Source: Acholeplasmatales bacterium
GTDB lineage: Bacteria; Bacillota_I; Bacilli_A; Acholeplasmatales; Anaeroplasmataceae
NCBI GenBank assembly: GCA_024696565.1
Contig: JAILGR010000092.1
Span: 1-12,398, forward strand
Direction of reading: 5' to 3'
Length of the DNA stretch: 12,398 nt
Part shown: positions 1 through 7,813 of the stretch, in pieces
How positions within the stretch are numbered: the first letter of the stretch is position 1
How the letters are laid out: the number at the start of each line of letters is the position of its first letter
Translations under genes and position numbers: made by a program
The notes under the pieces: generated by a model
Seen by the model: only the letters and a program-made list of their open reading frames with translations
Told to the model about the DNA's origin: nothing
Databases searched by the model: none

Positions 1-14
1 GTTATTTCAAAAAG

Positions 15-23
15 TGATATAAT
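15..23 (+). promoter_or_regulatory. mscL promoter, extended -10
   Basis: The sequence TGATATAAT is a perfect extended -10 element (TG, one base, TATAAT). It lies about 38 bases before the mscL start codon. Any -35 box would fall before the first base of the window, so only this half of the promoter can be seen. Confidence 0.7.
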
Positions 24-60
24 TAATTTAGAAAACTAAAAGAAGGAGATTCAATAAAAC

Positions 61-663
61 ATGAAAAAGTTTTTTGGCGAATTCAAAGCATTTATCGCTC
101 GTGGTAATGTTCTTGATATGTCTGTCGGTGTTGTAATTGGTGGTGCTTTCAGTGCAATCGTTACTGCATTAGTAAACATCTTACTAAGTGTTTGTACTTG
201 GGCTGTTCCAGGTGGTTTAAAAGGTTTAGTAACTGTTTTACCTGCTGTAAATGATGCACAAAGAGGTATGAATGACGCTATTGGCTTAGGTCAAAGCTTC
301 GCTGCTAGTGAATTACAACAATTAGGTGAAAAGCTAGCTGCTGCAAACTATCCTACATTAGACAAGGCTGCAGAACCTGCTGCATGGACTACTGCTGTTG
401 AAGGTGCTAAGAGTGCCATTTTAGGTAAATATACATTACATGGCACTTTATACACTTACAATATGTCAGCTGTAATCGATTGGGGTACATTCATCAATGC
501 CATCATTACATTCATCATCGTTGCCTTCGTTCTATTCTTAATTGTTAAAGCATTCAACAAGCTAAAAGAAGCTCAAGAAAAAGCAAAAGCTAAGGTTGAA
601 GCTAAATTAGCTAAGAAGACTGAAGAAGTTGCTGAAGGCGAAACTGAAGAAAAAGCTGAATAA
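61..663 (+). CDS. mscL: Large-conductance mechanosensitive channel MscL, long-loop form
   Basis: This is a homo-oligomeric membrane channel that opens under membrane tension to release solutes during hypo-osmotic shock. The N-terminus (FKAFIARGNVLDMSVGVVIG, residues 8-27) is the MscL signature: an amphipathic N-helix leading into TM1 (about 18-45). TM2 is at about 142-165 and is followed by a charged cytoplasmic helix rich in Lys, Glu and Ala (about 168-200). The protein has 200 residues against roughly 120-150 for typical MscL. All of the excess is in the loop between TM1 and TM2 (about 46-140), so the extracellular part is greatly expanded. An AAGGAG ribosome binding site at 43-48 supports the start at 61. 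It is a single gene with its own promoter and terminator, convergent with tuf. The family call is firm; the function of the loop is unknown. Confidence 0.95.
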   Translation: MKKFFGEFKAFIARGNVLDMSVGVVIGGAFSAIVTALVNILLSVCTWAVPGGLKGLVTVLPAVNDAQRGMNDAIGLGQSFAASELQQLGEKLAAANYPTLDKAAEPAAWTTAVEGAKSAILGKYTLHGTLYTYNMSAVIDWGTFINAIITFIIVAFVLFLIVKAFNKLKEAQEKAKAKVEAKLAKKTEEVAEGETEEKAE

Positions 664-670
664 TAATAAA

Positions 671-702
671 AGATACTCAGATTTATCTCTGAGTATTTTT
701 TA
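671..702 (+). terminator. mscL intrinsic terminator
   Basis: An 8-bp perfect stem (ATACTCAG at 673-680 and CTGAGTAT at 689-696) with an 8-base loop is followed directly by a run of T. It begins just after the mscL stop codon. Confidence 0.9.
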
Positions 703-723
703 TTTTACTTAAAATTATCTAAA

Positions 724-757
724 CAAAAAAATGGGACTCAACCCTGAATCCCATTTA
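724..757 (-). terminator. str operon (tuf) intrinsic terminator
   Basis: Read on the minus strand, a 10-bp stem (745-754 with 731-740, one G-U pair) closes a GGGT loop and is followed by a run of T, seen as the A run at 724-730. It lies about 20 bases after the tuf stop codon. A T-rich stretch on the plus side means it may also stop read-through from mscL. Confidence 0.9.
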
Positions 758-773
758 TTTTTAAATCTTAAAA

Positions 774-1958
774 TTATTCAAGAATGTCAACTACAGAACC
801 AGCACCAACTGTTCTACCACCTTCACGGATAGAGAACTTAGTACCTTGTTCCATAGCGATATGGTGAATTAATTCAACTGTCATAGTTGTGTTATCACCA
901 GGCATTACCATTTCAGTACCAGCAGCTAAAGTGATTACACCTGTAACGTCTGTAGTACGGAAATAGAATTGTGGACGATAGTTAGAGAAGAATGGAGTAT
1001 GACGTCCACCTTCTTCTTTGCTTAATACGTAAACTTGAGCAGTGAACTTAGAATGAGGTGTAACTGACTTAGGTTTAGCTAATACTTGACCACGTTGTAC
1101 TTGATCACGGTTAATACCTCTTAATAATACACCGATGTTGTCACCAGCTTCAGCATAGTCAAGAAGCTTACGGAACATTTCAACACCTGTAACAACTGAT
1201 GTTTGAGTTTCTTTAATACCAACGATTTCAACAGTATCACCAACTTTAACAGAACCACGTTCAACACGGCCAGTAACAACTGTACCACGACCAGTGATTG
1301 TGAATACGTCTTCGATTGGCATTAAGAAAGGCTTAGCGTTGTCACGCTCTGGAGTAGCGATGTATTCATCTACTGTAGCCATTAATTCTTCTACTTTTGC
1401 AACCCACTTTGGATCTCCATTTAATGCACCTAATGCAGAACCACGGATAACTGGAATGTCATCACCAGGGAAGCCATACTCGCTTAATAATTCACGAGTT
1501 TCCATTTCAACTAGGTCGATTAATTCTTCATCATCAACCATATCACACTTATTTAAGAATACTACGATGTAAGGTACACCAACTTGACGAGCAAGTAAGA
1601 TGTGCTCACGAGTTTGAGCCATAGGACCATCTGTAGCAGCGATAACTAAGATACCACCATCCATTTGAGCAGCACCAGTGATCATGTTCTTAACATAGTC
1701 GGCATGACCTGGACAGTCAACGTGAGCATAGTGACGGTTAGCAGTCTCATACTCAACGTGAGCAGTATTGATAGTAATACCTCTTTCCTTTTCTTCTGGA
1801 GCAGCATCGATTTGGTCATAAGCCTTAGCTTGTGCTAAACCCTTCTTAGAAAGAATAGTTGTAATAGCAGCAGTTAAAGTAGTCTTACCATGGTCAACGT
1901 GTCCGATTGTACCAATATTTACATGTGGTTTAGTACGGTTAAATTTTTCCTTTGCCAT
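774..1958 (-). CDS. tuf: Translation elongation factor Tu
   Basis: This cytoplasmic GTPase delivers aminoacyl-tRNA to the ribosomal A site. The GTP-binding motifs are complete: GHVDHGKT (19-26), the effector segment EERGITI near 60, DCPGH (81-85), NKCD (136-139) and GSAL (173-176). The two beta-barrel domains follow, ending with the conserved GGRTVGAG segment. The length of 394 aa is normal. The start is set by an AAAGGAGAAA ribosome binding site centred at 1969-1973. It is the last gene of the str operon, 129 bases after fusA. A promoter in that gap should give extra transcription, which fits the high EF-Tu demand. Nothing appears truncated or altered. Confidence 0.99.
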   Translation of the reverse strand: MAKEKFNRTKPHVNIGTIGHVDHGKTTLTAAITTILSKKGLAQAKAYDQIDAAPEEKERGITINTAHVEYETANRHYAHVDCPGHADYVKNMITGAAQMDGGILVIAATDGPMAQTREHILLARQVGVPYIVVFLNKCDMVDDEELIDLVEMETRELLSEYGFPGDDIPVIRGSALGALNGDPKWVAKVEELMATVDEYIATPERDNAKPFLMPIEDVFTITGRGTVVTGRVERGSVKVGDTVEIVGIKETQTSVVTGVEMFRKLLDYAEAGDNIGVLLRGINRDQVQRGQVLAKPKSVTPHSKFTAQVYVLSKEEGGRHTPFFSNYRPQFYFRTTDVTGVITLAAGTEMVMPGDNTTMTVELIHHIAMEQGTKFSIREGGRTVGAGSVVDILE

Positions 1959-2010
1959 TTTTAAATTTCTCCTTTAAATTGTTTTTTATTTTCAAATTGT
2001 ACCGATATAT

Positions 2011-2039
2011 ATTTTACCCTAATCGGTGGGGTATTTCAA
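2011..2039 (-). promoter_or_regulatory. Internal promoter for tuf
   Basis: On the minus strand, TTGAAA (2039-2034) and TAAAAT (2016-2011) are separated by exactly 17 bases. Transcription would start near 2004 and give a leader of about 45 bases before tuf. An inverted repeat, ACCGAT at 2001-2006 and ATCGGT at 2022-2027, brackets the -10 box and could be an operator or chance. A second small hairpin (2038-2054) covers the -35 box. Confidence 0.65.
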
Positions 2040-2066
2040 GTGTATTAAACACTTATATTTTCTTAA

Positions 2067-2085
2067 ATTATCTTATTAAGATAAT
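2067..2085 (-). repeat. Hairpin just after fusA
   Basis: A perfect 8-bp stem (2067-2074 with 2078-2085) has a 3-base loop and begins two bases after the fusA stop codon. It has no clean T run behind it, so it is a poor terminator. It is more likely an attenuator or an RNA-processing or stabilising hairpin between fusA and tuf. Confidence 0.4.
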
Positions 2086-2087
2086 GA

Positions 2088-4154
2088 TTAAGCTCTTTTC
2101 TTAACAATTTCTTCTTGAATGTTTCTTGGACAAGCTTCATAGCTATGCATTTGCATTACGAAGTTACCACGTCCTTGTGTATTAGAACGTAATGCTGTAG
2201 CATAACCAAACATCTCAGCAAGAGGTACATAAGCACGAATCTTCATACCATTACCTCTCTTTTCTTGAGAGTCAAGACGTCCACGACGGCTTGTTAAGTC
2301 ACCGATAACGTTACCTACATATTCTTCTGGAACTGTAACGTCAACTTCCATGATTGGCTCTAGAATAACTGGCTTACACTTATCCTTAATAGCCTTAACA
2401 GCTAATGAAGCTGCAACTTGGAATGCTGCATCAGATGAGTCTACATCATGGTAAGAACCATCAAATAACTCACACTTGATGTCAATTAATGGATAACCAG
2501 CTAATACACCGTTAGGTAATGCAGCTTGTAATCCCTTATCTACTGATGGAATGAATTCCTTTGGAACTACACCACCAATGATACCATCAACAAATTCATA
2601 TCCCTTATCAGGGTTTGGAGAGAAACGAATCCAAACGTGACCATATTGACCATGACCACCAGATTGTTTAATGTGTCTACCTTCACACTCACCAACTTGA
2701 GAAATTGTTTCACGGTAAGAAACTTGAGGAGCACCTACGTTAGCTTCAACGTTGAATTCTCTTCTCATACGGTCAACAATGATATCAAGGTGTAATTCAC
2801 CCATACCAGAAATAATTGTTTCACCAGTTTCTTGATCAGTATATCTACGGAATGTAGGGTCTTCTTCAGCAAGCTTATTTAAAGCTACTGTCATCTTCTC
2901 TTGGTCAGCCTTAGTCTTTGGCTCAACTGCAACAGAGATAACTGGTTCAGGGAATACCATCTTTTCTAGAATGATATCAGAATCTTCAGAAGTGATTGTA
3001 TCACCTGTAGTAGTATTCTTGAAGCCGATTGCAGCTGCAATATCACCAGCATAAACTTCTTTGATTTCTTCACGGTGATTTGCATGCATTTGCATGATAC
3101 GACCTAATCTTTCCTTTACATTCTTAGTTGTGTTTAATACATAAGAACCTGATGTACAAGTTCCTTGGTAAACACGGAAGAATGTTAACTTACCTACGAA
3201 TGGGTCTGTCATAACCTTGAATGCTAATGCACAGAATTTTCCATCATCTGTAGGATGAATTTCTTCTTCATCACCAGCAGCATTTTCACCTTTAATAGCG
3301 CCAACATCAACTGGAGAAGGTAAGAAATCAATAACATAGTCTAGAACTCTCTTAACACCCATGTTCTTGAATGCAGAACCACATAGAACTGGGAAGAATT
3401 CTACTGCTAATGTTGCTTTACGAATAACTCTCTTTAACTCATCTACAGAGATTTCTTCTCCTTCAAGATAAGCCATAGCTAAGTCATCATCAAATTGAGA
3501 TAGAGTATCGATTAATAACTCTCTCTTTTCAGCACAAATATCAGCTAAATCAGCTGGAATATCTGTAACCTTATAATTTTCATCAGGACCTCCGTCATAA
3601 ACGTAAGCCTTCATTTCAAGTAAGTCTACAGAACCCTTGAATTGGTCTTCTGCACCAATTGGCCATTGAATAGCAGCTGCACAAGCACCTAAACGGTCAT
3701 GAATTGTGTTAACTGAATATTCGAAATCAGCACCAATCTTATCCATCTTATTAACGAATACGATTCTTGGTACATTATAATCAGTAGCTTGTCTCCATAC
3801 AGTTTCAGTCTGAGGTTCAACACCTGCTTGACCATCTAGAACTGTAACGGCACCATCTAATACTCTTAATGATCTTGAAACTTCAACTGTGAAGTCTACG
3901 TGACCTGGAGTATCGATGATATTTACTCTATAACCATTCCAAACGGCAGTAGTTGCGGCAGAAGTAATTGTAATACCTCTTTCCTTCTCTTGCTCCATCC
4001 AGTCCATTTGTGAAGCACCATCATGTGTTTCACCAATCTTATGGATTTTCTTTGTATGGAATAGAATACGCTCTGTAGTTGTTGTTTTACCAGCATCGAT
4101 GTGAGCCATGATACCGATATTACGAGTTTTTTCTAGTGTATATTCTCTTGCCAT
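2088..4154 (-). CDS. fusA: Translation elongation factor G
   Basis: This GTPase drives translocation of tRNA and mRNA on the ribosome and helps in ribosome recycling. The G-domain motifs are intact: AHIDAGKTT (17-25), the effector segment EKERGITI near 56-63, DTPGH (81-85) and NKMD (135-138). Domains II to V follow, with the domain [12 protein letters not shown] segment and the C-terminal [12 protein letters not shown] region. The length of 688 aa matches bacterial EF-G of about 690. A TAGGAGAAA ribosome binding site near 4164-4168 fixes the start. It follows rpsG by 23 bases in the str operon. It is the main EF-G rather than a Tet(M)-type ribosomal protection protein, judging by its operon position and full conservation. 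Confidence 0.99.
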   Translation of the reverse strand: MAREYTLEKTRNIGIMAHIDAGKTTTTERILFHTKKIHKIGETHDGASQMDWMEQEKERGITITSAATTAVWNGYRVNIIDTPGHVDFTVEVSRSLRVLDGAVTVLDGQAGVEPQTETVWRQATDYNVPRIVFVNKMDKIGADFEYSVNTIHDRLGACAAAIQWPIGAEDQFKGSVDLLEMKAYVYDGGPDENYKVTDIPADLADICAEKRELLIDTLSQFDDDLAMAYLEGEEISVDELKRVIRKATLAVEFFPVLCGSAFKNMGVKRVLDYVIDFLPSPVDVGAIKGENAAGDEEEIHPTDDGKFCALAFKVMTDPFVGKLTFFRVYQGTCTSGSYVLNTTKNVKERLGRIMQMHANHREEIKEVYAGDIAAAIGFKNTTTGDTITSEDSDIILEKMVFPEPVISVAVEPKTKADQEKMTVALNKLAEEDPTFRRYTDQETGETIISGMGELHLDIIVDRMRREFNVEANVGAPQVSYRETISQVGECEGRHIKQSGGHGQYGHVWIRFSPNPDKGYEFVDGIIGGVVPKEFIPSVDKGLQAALPNGVLAGYPLIDIKCELFDGSYHDVDSSDAAFQVAASLAVKAIKDKCKPVILEPIMEVDVTVPEEYVGNVIGDLTSRRGRLDSQEKRGNGMKIRAYVPLAEMFGYATALRSNTQGRGNFVMQMHSYEACPRNIQEEIVKKRA

Positions 4155-4177
4155 TGTAGTTTTCTCCTAAAATAAAA

Positions 4178-4648
4178 TTACCAACGGTAATGAGCAAATG
4201 CCTTATTAGCTTCTGCCATTTTGTGCATTTCTTCTCTCTTCTTGCATGCTCCACCAAGTCCGTTAGATGCATCCATGATTTCTTTTGCTAACTTAACGTC
4301 CATAGTCTTATCATTTCTTAAACGAGCATACTTAACTAACCATCTTAAAGCTAAAGTTTGCTTTCTTTCTGGTCTAACTTCAACTGGTACTTGATAGTTT
4401 TGACCACCGATACGACGGCTCTTAACTTCTAGTACTGGGCTGATATTTTCTAATGCTTTTGTGAATACTTCTAGTGCATCTTGACCAGTTTGTTCCTTAA
4501 CAATATCAAAAGCACTGTATAAAATTGTCTGTGCTGTACCCTTCTTACCATCTAACATAATTGCATTGATTGTTCTAGTAACTACCTTAGAATTGTAAAT
4601 TGGATCTGGAAGCACGTCTCTTTTTGCAATGTGTCCCTTACGAGGCAT
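4178..4648 (-). CDS. rpsG: 30S ribosomal protein S7
   Basis: S7 is a primary 16S rRNA-binding protein of the 30S head and lies near the exit-site tRNA. The protein has the usual 156 aa of Gram-positive S7. It opens with [16 protein letters not shown], carries the [18 protein letters not shown] segment in the middle, and ends [15 protein letters not shown]. An AAAGGAGG ribosome binding site (4657-4664) gives a strong initiation signal. It is the second gene of the str operon, 48 bases after rpsL and 23 bases before fusA. In other bacteria S7 can repress its own operon; no such site is obvious here. Confidence 0.98.
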   Translation of the reverse strand: MPRKGHIAKRDVLPDPIYNSKVVTRTINAIMLDGKKGTAQTILYSAFDIVKEQTGQDALEVFTKALENISPVLEVKSRRIGGQNYQVPVEVRPERKQTLALRWLVKYARLRNDKTMDVKLAKEIMDASNGLGGACKKREEMHKMAEANKAFAHYRW

Positions 4649-4696
4649 AATCGTTTCCTCCTTTTATTCGATCTTTCAATATTTCAATAATTATTT

Positions 4697-5119
4697 TTAC
4701 TTCTTTGTTGCTTTAGGTCTCTTAGCACCATACTTAGAACGACCTTGCATTCTGTTTTCTACACCTGTAGTATCTAATGTACCACGGATGATATGGTAAC
4801 GTACACCTGGTAGATCCTTAACACGTCCACCACGGATAAGAACTGTACTGTGCTCTTGTAACTTATGACCTACACCTGGGATGTAAGCTGTAACTTCAAT
4901 ACCATTAGATAATCTAACTCTGGCATACTTTCTTAAAGCTGAGTTAGGCTTCTTAGGTGTCATAGTAGTAACACGTGTACAAACACCACGCTTTTGTGGT
5001 GAAGGAACCTTAGTATACTTCTTCTCTAATGTGTTGAATCCAATTCCTAAGCTTGGAGACTTAGATTTAGAAGTCTTGTCCTTTCTTCCATTACGTACTA
5101 ACTGTTCAATAGTTGGCAT
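4697..5119 (-). CDS. rpsL: 30S ribosomal protein S12
   Basis: S12 sits at the decoding centre and controls translational accuracy. The protein from MPTIEQLVR has 140 aa, the Gram-positive form, which carries about a 13-residue insert near residues 22-38 compared with E. coli. The core motifs [11 protein letters not shown] (54-64) and [14 protein letters not shown] (96-109) are intact. Lys56 and Lys101 match the E. coli streptomycin-resistance positions 43 and 88 and are wild type, so no S12 resistance change is seen. The open frame extends 10 codons further upstream (to 5149). The start at 5119 is chosen because an AAAGGAG ribosome binding site (5131-5137) lies 11 bases before it and the N-terminus then aligns with the family. 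It is the first gene of the str operon. Confidence 0.97.
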   Translation of the reverse strand: MPTIEQLVRNGRKDKTSKSKSPSLGIGFNTLEKKYTKVPSPQKRGVCTRVTTMTPKKPNSALRKYARVRLSNGIEVTAYIPGVGHKLQEHSTVLIRGGRVKDLPGVRYHIIRGTLDTTGVENRMQGRSKYGAKRPKATKK

Positions 5120-5198
5120 AAATTGATTTTCTCCTTTCAAATATGACATACTGTAATATATAAATCCGTTTTTACGGCAAATTTACGACAGCGGTTCA

Positions 5199-5226
5199 AT
5201 TATAACAAATTAAAAATGAAAGTCAA
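5199..5226 (-). promoter_or_regulatory. str operon promoter ahead of rpsL
   Basis: On the minus strand, TTGACT (5226-5221) and a perfect TATAAT (5204-5199) are separated by 16 bases. Transcription would start near 5192 and give a leader of about 73 bases. The leader contains a small GC-rich hairpin (CCGT with ACGG, 5166-5177). This is the main promoter for rpsL-rpsG-fusA-tuf. Confidence 0.85.
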
Positions 5227-5340
5227 CACAAAAATTGTATTTTTTTATGATATTTTTAATTATTTTTGGTACACCGATTTATGTGTAGCGTAAAAATCCC
5301 TTAATTAAGCCATTTTATAGTTTTTGAGCCATTTAAAAAA

Positions 5341-5358
5341 AGAATAGTAAATCACTAT
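5341..5358 (-). terminator. Possible second terminator upstream of the str operon
   Basis: On the minus strand an AT-rich stem (ATAGT at 5358-5354 with ACTAT at 5348-5344) is followed by a T-rich run, seen as the A run at 5335-5341. The stem is weak (5-6 bp). It could back up the terminator behind the amidohydrolase and insulate the str operon. The rest of 5150-5400 holds the rpsL promoter, a duplicated AGCCATTT (5308-5315 and 5327-5334), and no gene that I can see. Confidence 0.35.
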
Positions 5359-5393
5359 AATGAAACGCCGATTCGGGTGTATAAGTGTTTTGG

Positions 5394-5417
5394 GAATAAA
5401 AAGAAGCCTAGACTTCT
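5394..5417 (-). terminator. Terminator at the end of the ligase-symporter-amidohydrolase operon
   Basis: On the minus strand a 5-bp stem (AGAAG at 5417-5413 with CTTCT at 5406-5402) with a 6-base loop is followed by TTTTATT. The stem overlaps the last codons of the amidohydrolase, and its TAG stop codon lies in the loop. The stem is short, so termination may be incomplete. Confidence 0.55.
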
Positions 5418-6256
5418 ATTTTTAGTAACTTGCTTGCATTACTATAAAATATTTTGTCTAGGCTTTCTTCGTCTAAATCTAAATTATTTAAATATTTAAC
5501 ATATTCTTCTTGACTAGCCCAAGGGGAATCAGTTGCAAATAATATATAATCTATACCTTGCTTATCAATAAACTTCTTTAGTAAGTTAGAATCAAACATC
5601 TTAATTATATTACCTTTATAATCAAGATTCCCTAATGAGAAGGCTGTATCTATATAAAATCCTTTGCCAAGTATTTTATCATATACCTCATCCCACATAT
5701 TCCATGAACCCATATGAGCTAAGATAAATATTCCATCTTCTTTTAATGATTCCTTACACCTTAATATTCTATCAGGATTGGCTTTTATATCTGAATCTAT
5801 TCCAATATCAATACCAGCATGAATAATCACAATTAAACCCAATTTAAAGGCTTCATTGATTATATTAATGTATTTATCAGAATCAATATAAGTATTTTGA
5901 TATTCAGGGTGTAGCTTAATACCCTTAATACCATTTTCTTTAAGTCTAATTAATTCTTCTTTATAATCTACATAATCTGGATGCATAGCCCCAAAAGATA
6001 TAGCCTTACTAGTTTTATTATTAACGCTAATTGCAAAATCATTAATTGATTTAACTTGATTAGGGCTTGTAGCAACAGGTAATGCTATAGAATAATCAAC
6101 ACAAGAATTATTCATAGATTCTAACAAACCATCTAAAGTCCCATTTGTATTAGCTTTTACATGACCATTAGCTTCTAATATAGGAATAGCTTTAGAAGCT
6201 ATTTTATCAGGAAATATATGAGTATGGAAATCAATAACTCTTCTTTTCTTTTCCAT
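5408..6256 (-). CDS. Metal-dependent amidohydrolase-family protein (amidohydrolase 2, TIM barrel)
   Basis: This 282-aa cytosolic protein belongs to the amidohydrolase 2 group of TIM-barrel hydrolases and decarboxylases (the ACMSD-like family). The metal-site pattern is visible in order: D9-F-H11-T-H13 at the end of strand 1, KLHP with H116, IIHAG with H146, AHMG with H181, and ATDSPW with D243. No signal peptide is present. The start at 6256 lies inside the 3' end of the symporter gene (26-base overlap), with a GAGG about 12 bases upstream; this start keeps the HxH strand at the N-terminus as in the family. It is the last gene of the Tyr T-box operon, so it should be made with the ligase and symporter. 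The substrate is unknown. It might free an aryl acid from a conjugate or act on a ring-derived acid, but that is speculation. Confidence 0.85.
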   Translation of the reverse strand: MEKKRRVIDFHTHIFPDKIASKAIPILEANGHVKANTNGTLDGLLESMNNSCVDYSIALPVATSPNQVKSINDFAISVNNKTSKAISFGAMHPDYVDYKEELIRLKENGIKGIKLHPEYQNTYIDSDKYINIINEAFKLGLIVIIHAGIDIGIDSDIKANPDRILRCKESLKEDGIFILAHMGSWNMWDEVYDKILGKGFYIDTAFSLGNLDYKGNIIKMFDSNLLKKFIDKQGIDYILFATDSPWASQEEYVKYLNNLDLDEESLDKIFYSNASKLLKIEV

Positions 6257-7802
6257 CTTCTACTAATACCTCAACTTTAGGAACAACAACATTACCTTGA
6301 TAACATGCAAATATTTCATCTACATTTTCTGGTTTTTTAGTAAAAATAGAAACTAAAGGTACTATAGCAAATGATAATACCATTGCTAAAACACCCATGT
6401 AAATAGAATCTGCAAAATCAAACCATAAAATACCATTAGCTTGTAATTTTGCATTTACGCTTGTTAAACTTAATATTAAACTTACAACTGAAATCAAAAT
6501 ACCAGAAATAAATGATGCATATACTGAGGCCTTTGTAGTCTTCTTCCAATATAAACCATAGTAGAATGGTCCAATGAAAGTACCAGAAATGGCACCCCAA
6601 GATATACCCATTAATGAAGCGATATCCTTAGTTAATTCTTGTGGTCCATATGTTTGGAATGCCGCAAGACCTGCAGAAACAACAATAAATACTATTACAA
6701 AGATTTTTAATAATTTCATCTTAGTAATTTCAGATACTTCTTTTTTAGTACCAATCAAATCAAAAGTCACTGTAGCAGCACTAGTATGTACTAATCCTGA
6801 TAATGTAGACATTGAAGCAGCTAATACTAATACTATTACTATTGCCACAATTACAACATTAAGCTGTGCTACTATTTCGGGAATGATAGTTGCTGATTTT
6901 GCCTCAGCAAATAATCTACCAAATCCACCTAAAAAATAACATCCACCGGCAACAATTAAGGCAAATACTGTAGAGATAATTGAACCCTTTCTAATTTGAC
7001 CTTCATTTTTAATAGAATAGAATTTACCAACCATTTGTGGTAATCCCCAACAACCAAGGGAAGTTAATATTACAACAAAGAATAAATGTACTGGATCAGG
7101 TCCAAACATAGAAACAAACTGCCAACCACCATTTTCTTTATTAGCTAAAGCTTCCATAGAACCTTGTAAGCCACCGTTTAGTTGTAGAGCAAATATTACA
7201 ACTAAAGCAATACCAACTAACATAATGATTCCTTGAATAAAGGAATTAATTGCGGTTGACATTAAACCTCCAACAATTACATAAGCCCCAGTTGCCACAC
7301 TAATAATCAAAATCCAAACCCAATATGGTACTTGGGCAGAAAATGTTACTGCAAACAAATAAGATAGACCATTATATAAAGCAGCTGTATAAGGGACTAA
7401 GAACACAAAGACAATAACACTTGCAAAAATCTTTAATGCCTTGGAATTAAATCTTTTGCCAAAGAAATCAGGCATTGTAGATGAATTTAAATGTTGTGTC
7501 ATAATTCTTGTTTTTCTACCAAGTACTGCCCAAGCTAAAAATGAACCAACTAAGGCATTACCTATACCAATCCAAAAGGCTGATACACCAAAGGCATAAC
7601 CAAATGAACCAGCGTAACCTATAAATACTACAGCACTAAAATATGATGTACCATAAGCAAAGGCAGATAACCATGGCCCTACATTTCTTCCACCTAGAAC
7701 AAAATCTTGGCTTGTCATAGCTTTTCTTCTACAATAAAAGCCAATATATAATGTTACTGCAAAGAATAATACAATAAATATAATCTTAATCGCTAAATCC
7801 AT
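6231..7802 (-). CDS. Sodium:solute symporter (SSS family), likely aryl or carboxylic acid importer
   Basis: This is an integral membrane protein of 523 aa with about 13 predicted membrane segments, the usual plan of the SSS family (PutP, PanF and acetate permease relatives). Family landmarks are the FVLGGRNVGPWLSAFAYG segment after TM1 (34-51), the GGLMSTAINSFIQG helix (178-191) and AASMSTLSGLVHTSAATVTFDL (about 328-349). In PutP the Ser-Thr pair of that last helix belongs to the sodium site. The C-terminus is a short charged tail. The gene starts 11 bases after the ligase stop codon with an AAGGTG ribosome binding site overlapping that stop, so translation is probably coupled. It overlaps the amidohydrolase by 26 bases. 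Substrate cannot be read from sequence. Co-transcription with a CoA ligase under a Tyr T-box suggests a small organic acid such as an arylacetate. Confidence 0.9.
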   Translation of the reverse strand: MDLAIKIIFIVLFFAVTLYIGFYCRRKAMTSQDFVLGGRNVGPWLSAFAYGTSYFSAVVFIGYAGSFGYAFGVSAFWIGIGNALVGSFLAWAVLGRKTRIMTQHLNSSTMPDFFGKRFNSKALKIFASVIVFVFLVPYTAALYNGLSYLFAVTFSAQVPYWVWILIISVATGAYVIVGGLMSTAINSFIQGIIMLVGIALVVIFALQLNGGLQGSMEALANKENGGWQFVSMFGPDPVHLFFVVILTSLGCWGLPQMVGKFYSIKNEGQIRKGSIISTVFALIVAGGCYFLGGFGRLFAEAKSATIIPEIVAQLNVVIVAIVIVLVLAASMSTLSGLVHTSAATVTFDLIGTKKEVSEITKMKLLKIFVIVFIVVSAGLAAFQTYGPQELTKDIASLMGISWGAISGTFIGPFYYGLYWKKTTKASVYASFISGILISVVSLILSLTSVNAKLQANGILWFDFADSIYMGVLAMVLSFAIVPLVSIFTKKPENVDEIFACYQGNVVVPKVEVLVEDGKEKKSY

Positions 7803-7813
7803 TTTGACACCTT

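Noticed and set aside
1294..1572. 92-codon open frame on the plus strand within tuf
   Set aside because: It lies wholly inside the highly conserved tuf gene on the opposite strand, is low-complexity and resembles no family.
5120..5149. Upstream start for rpsL giving 10 extra residues
   Set aside because: The ribosome binding site lies between this start and the family start at 5119, so the extension would include the leader.
5308..5334. Direct repeat AGCCATTT twice, 19 bases apart, as a possible mobile-element or CRISPR trace
   Set aside because: Only two 8-base copies in AT-rich DNA, with no flanking genes or further units; chance is sufficient.
5150..5400. Possible small gene or riboswitch between the amidohydrolase and rpsL
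   Set aside because: I found the rpsL promoter, weak hairpins and a short direct repeat, but no open frame with a ribosome binding site and no recognisable riboswitch core.
6574..6939. 121-codon open frame on the plus strand within the symporter gene
   Set aside because: It is the antisense shadow of transmembrane segments of the symporter and has no credible ribosome binding site or family match.
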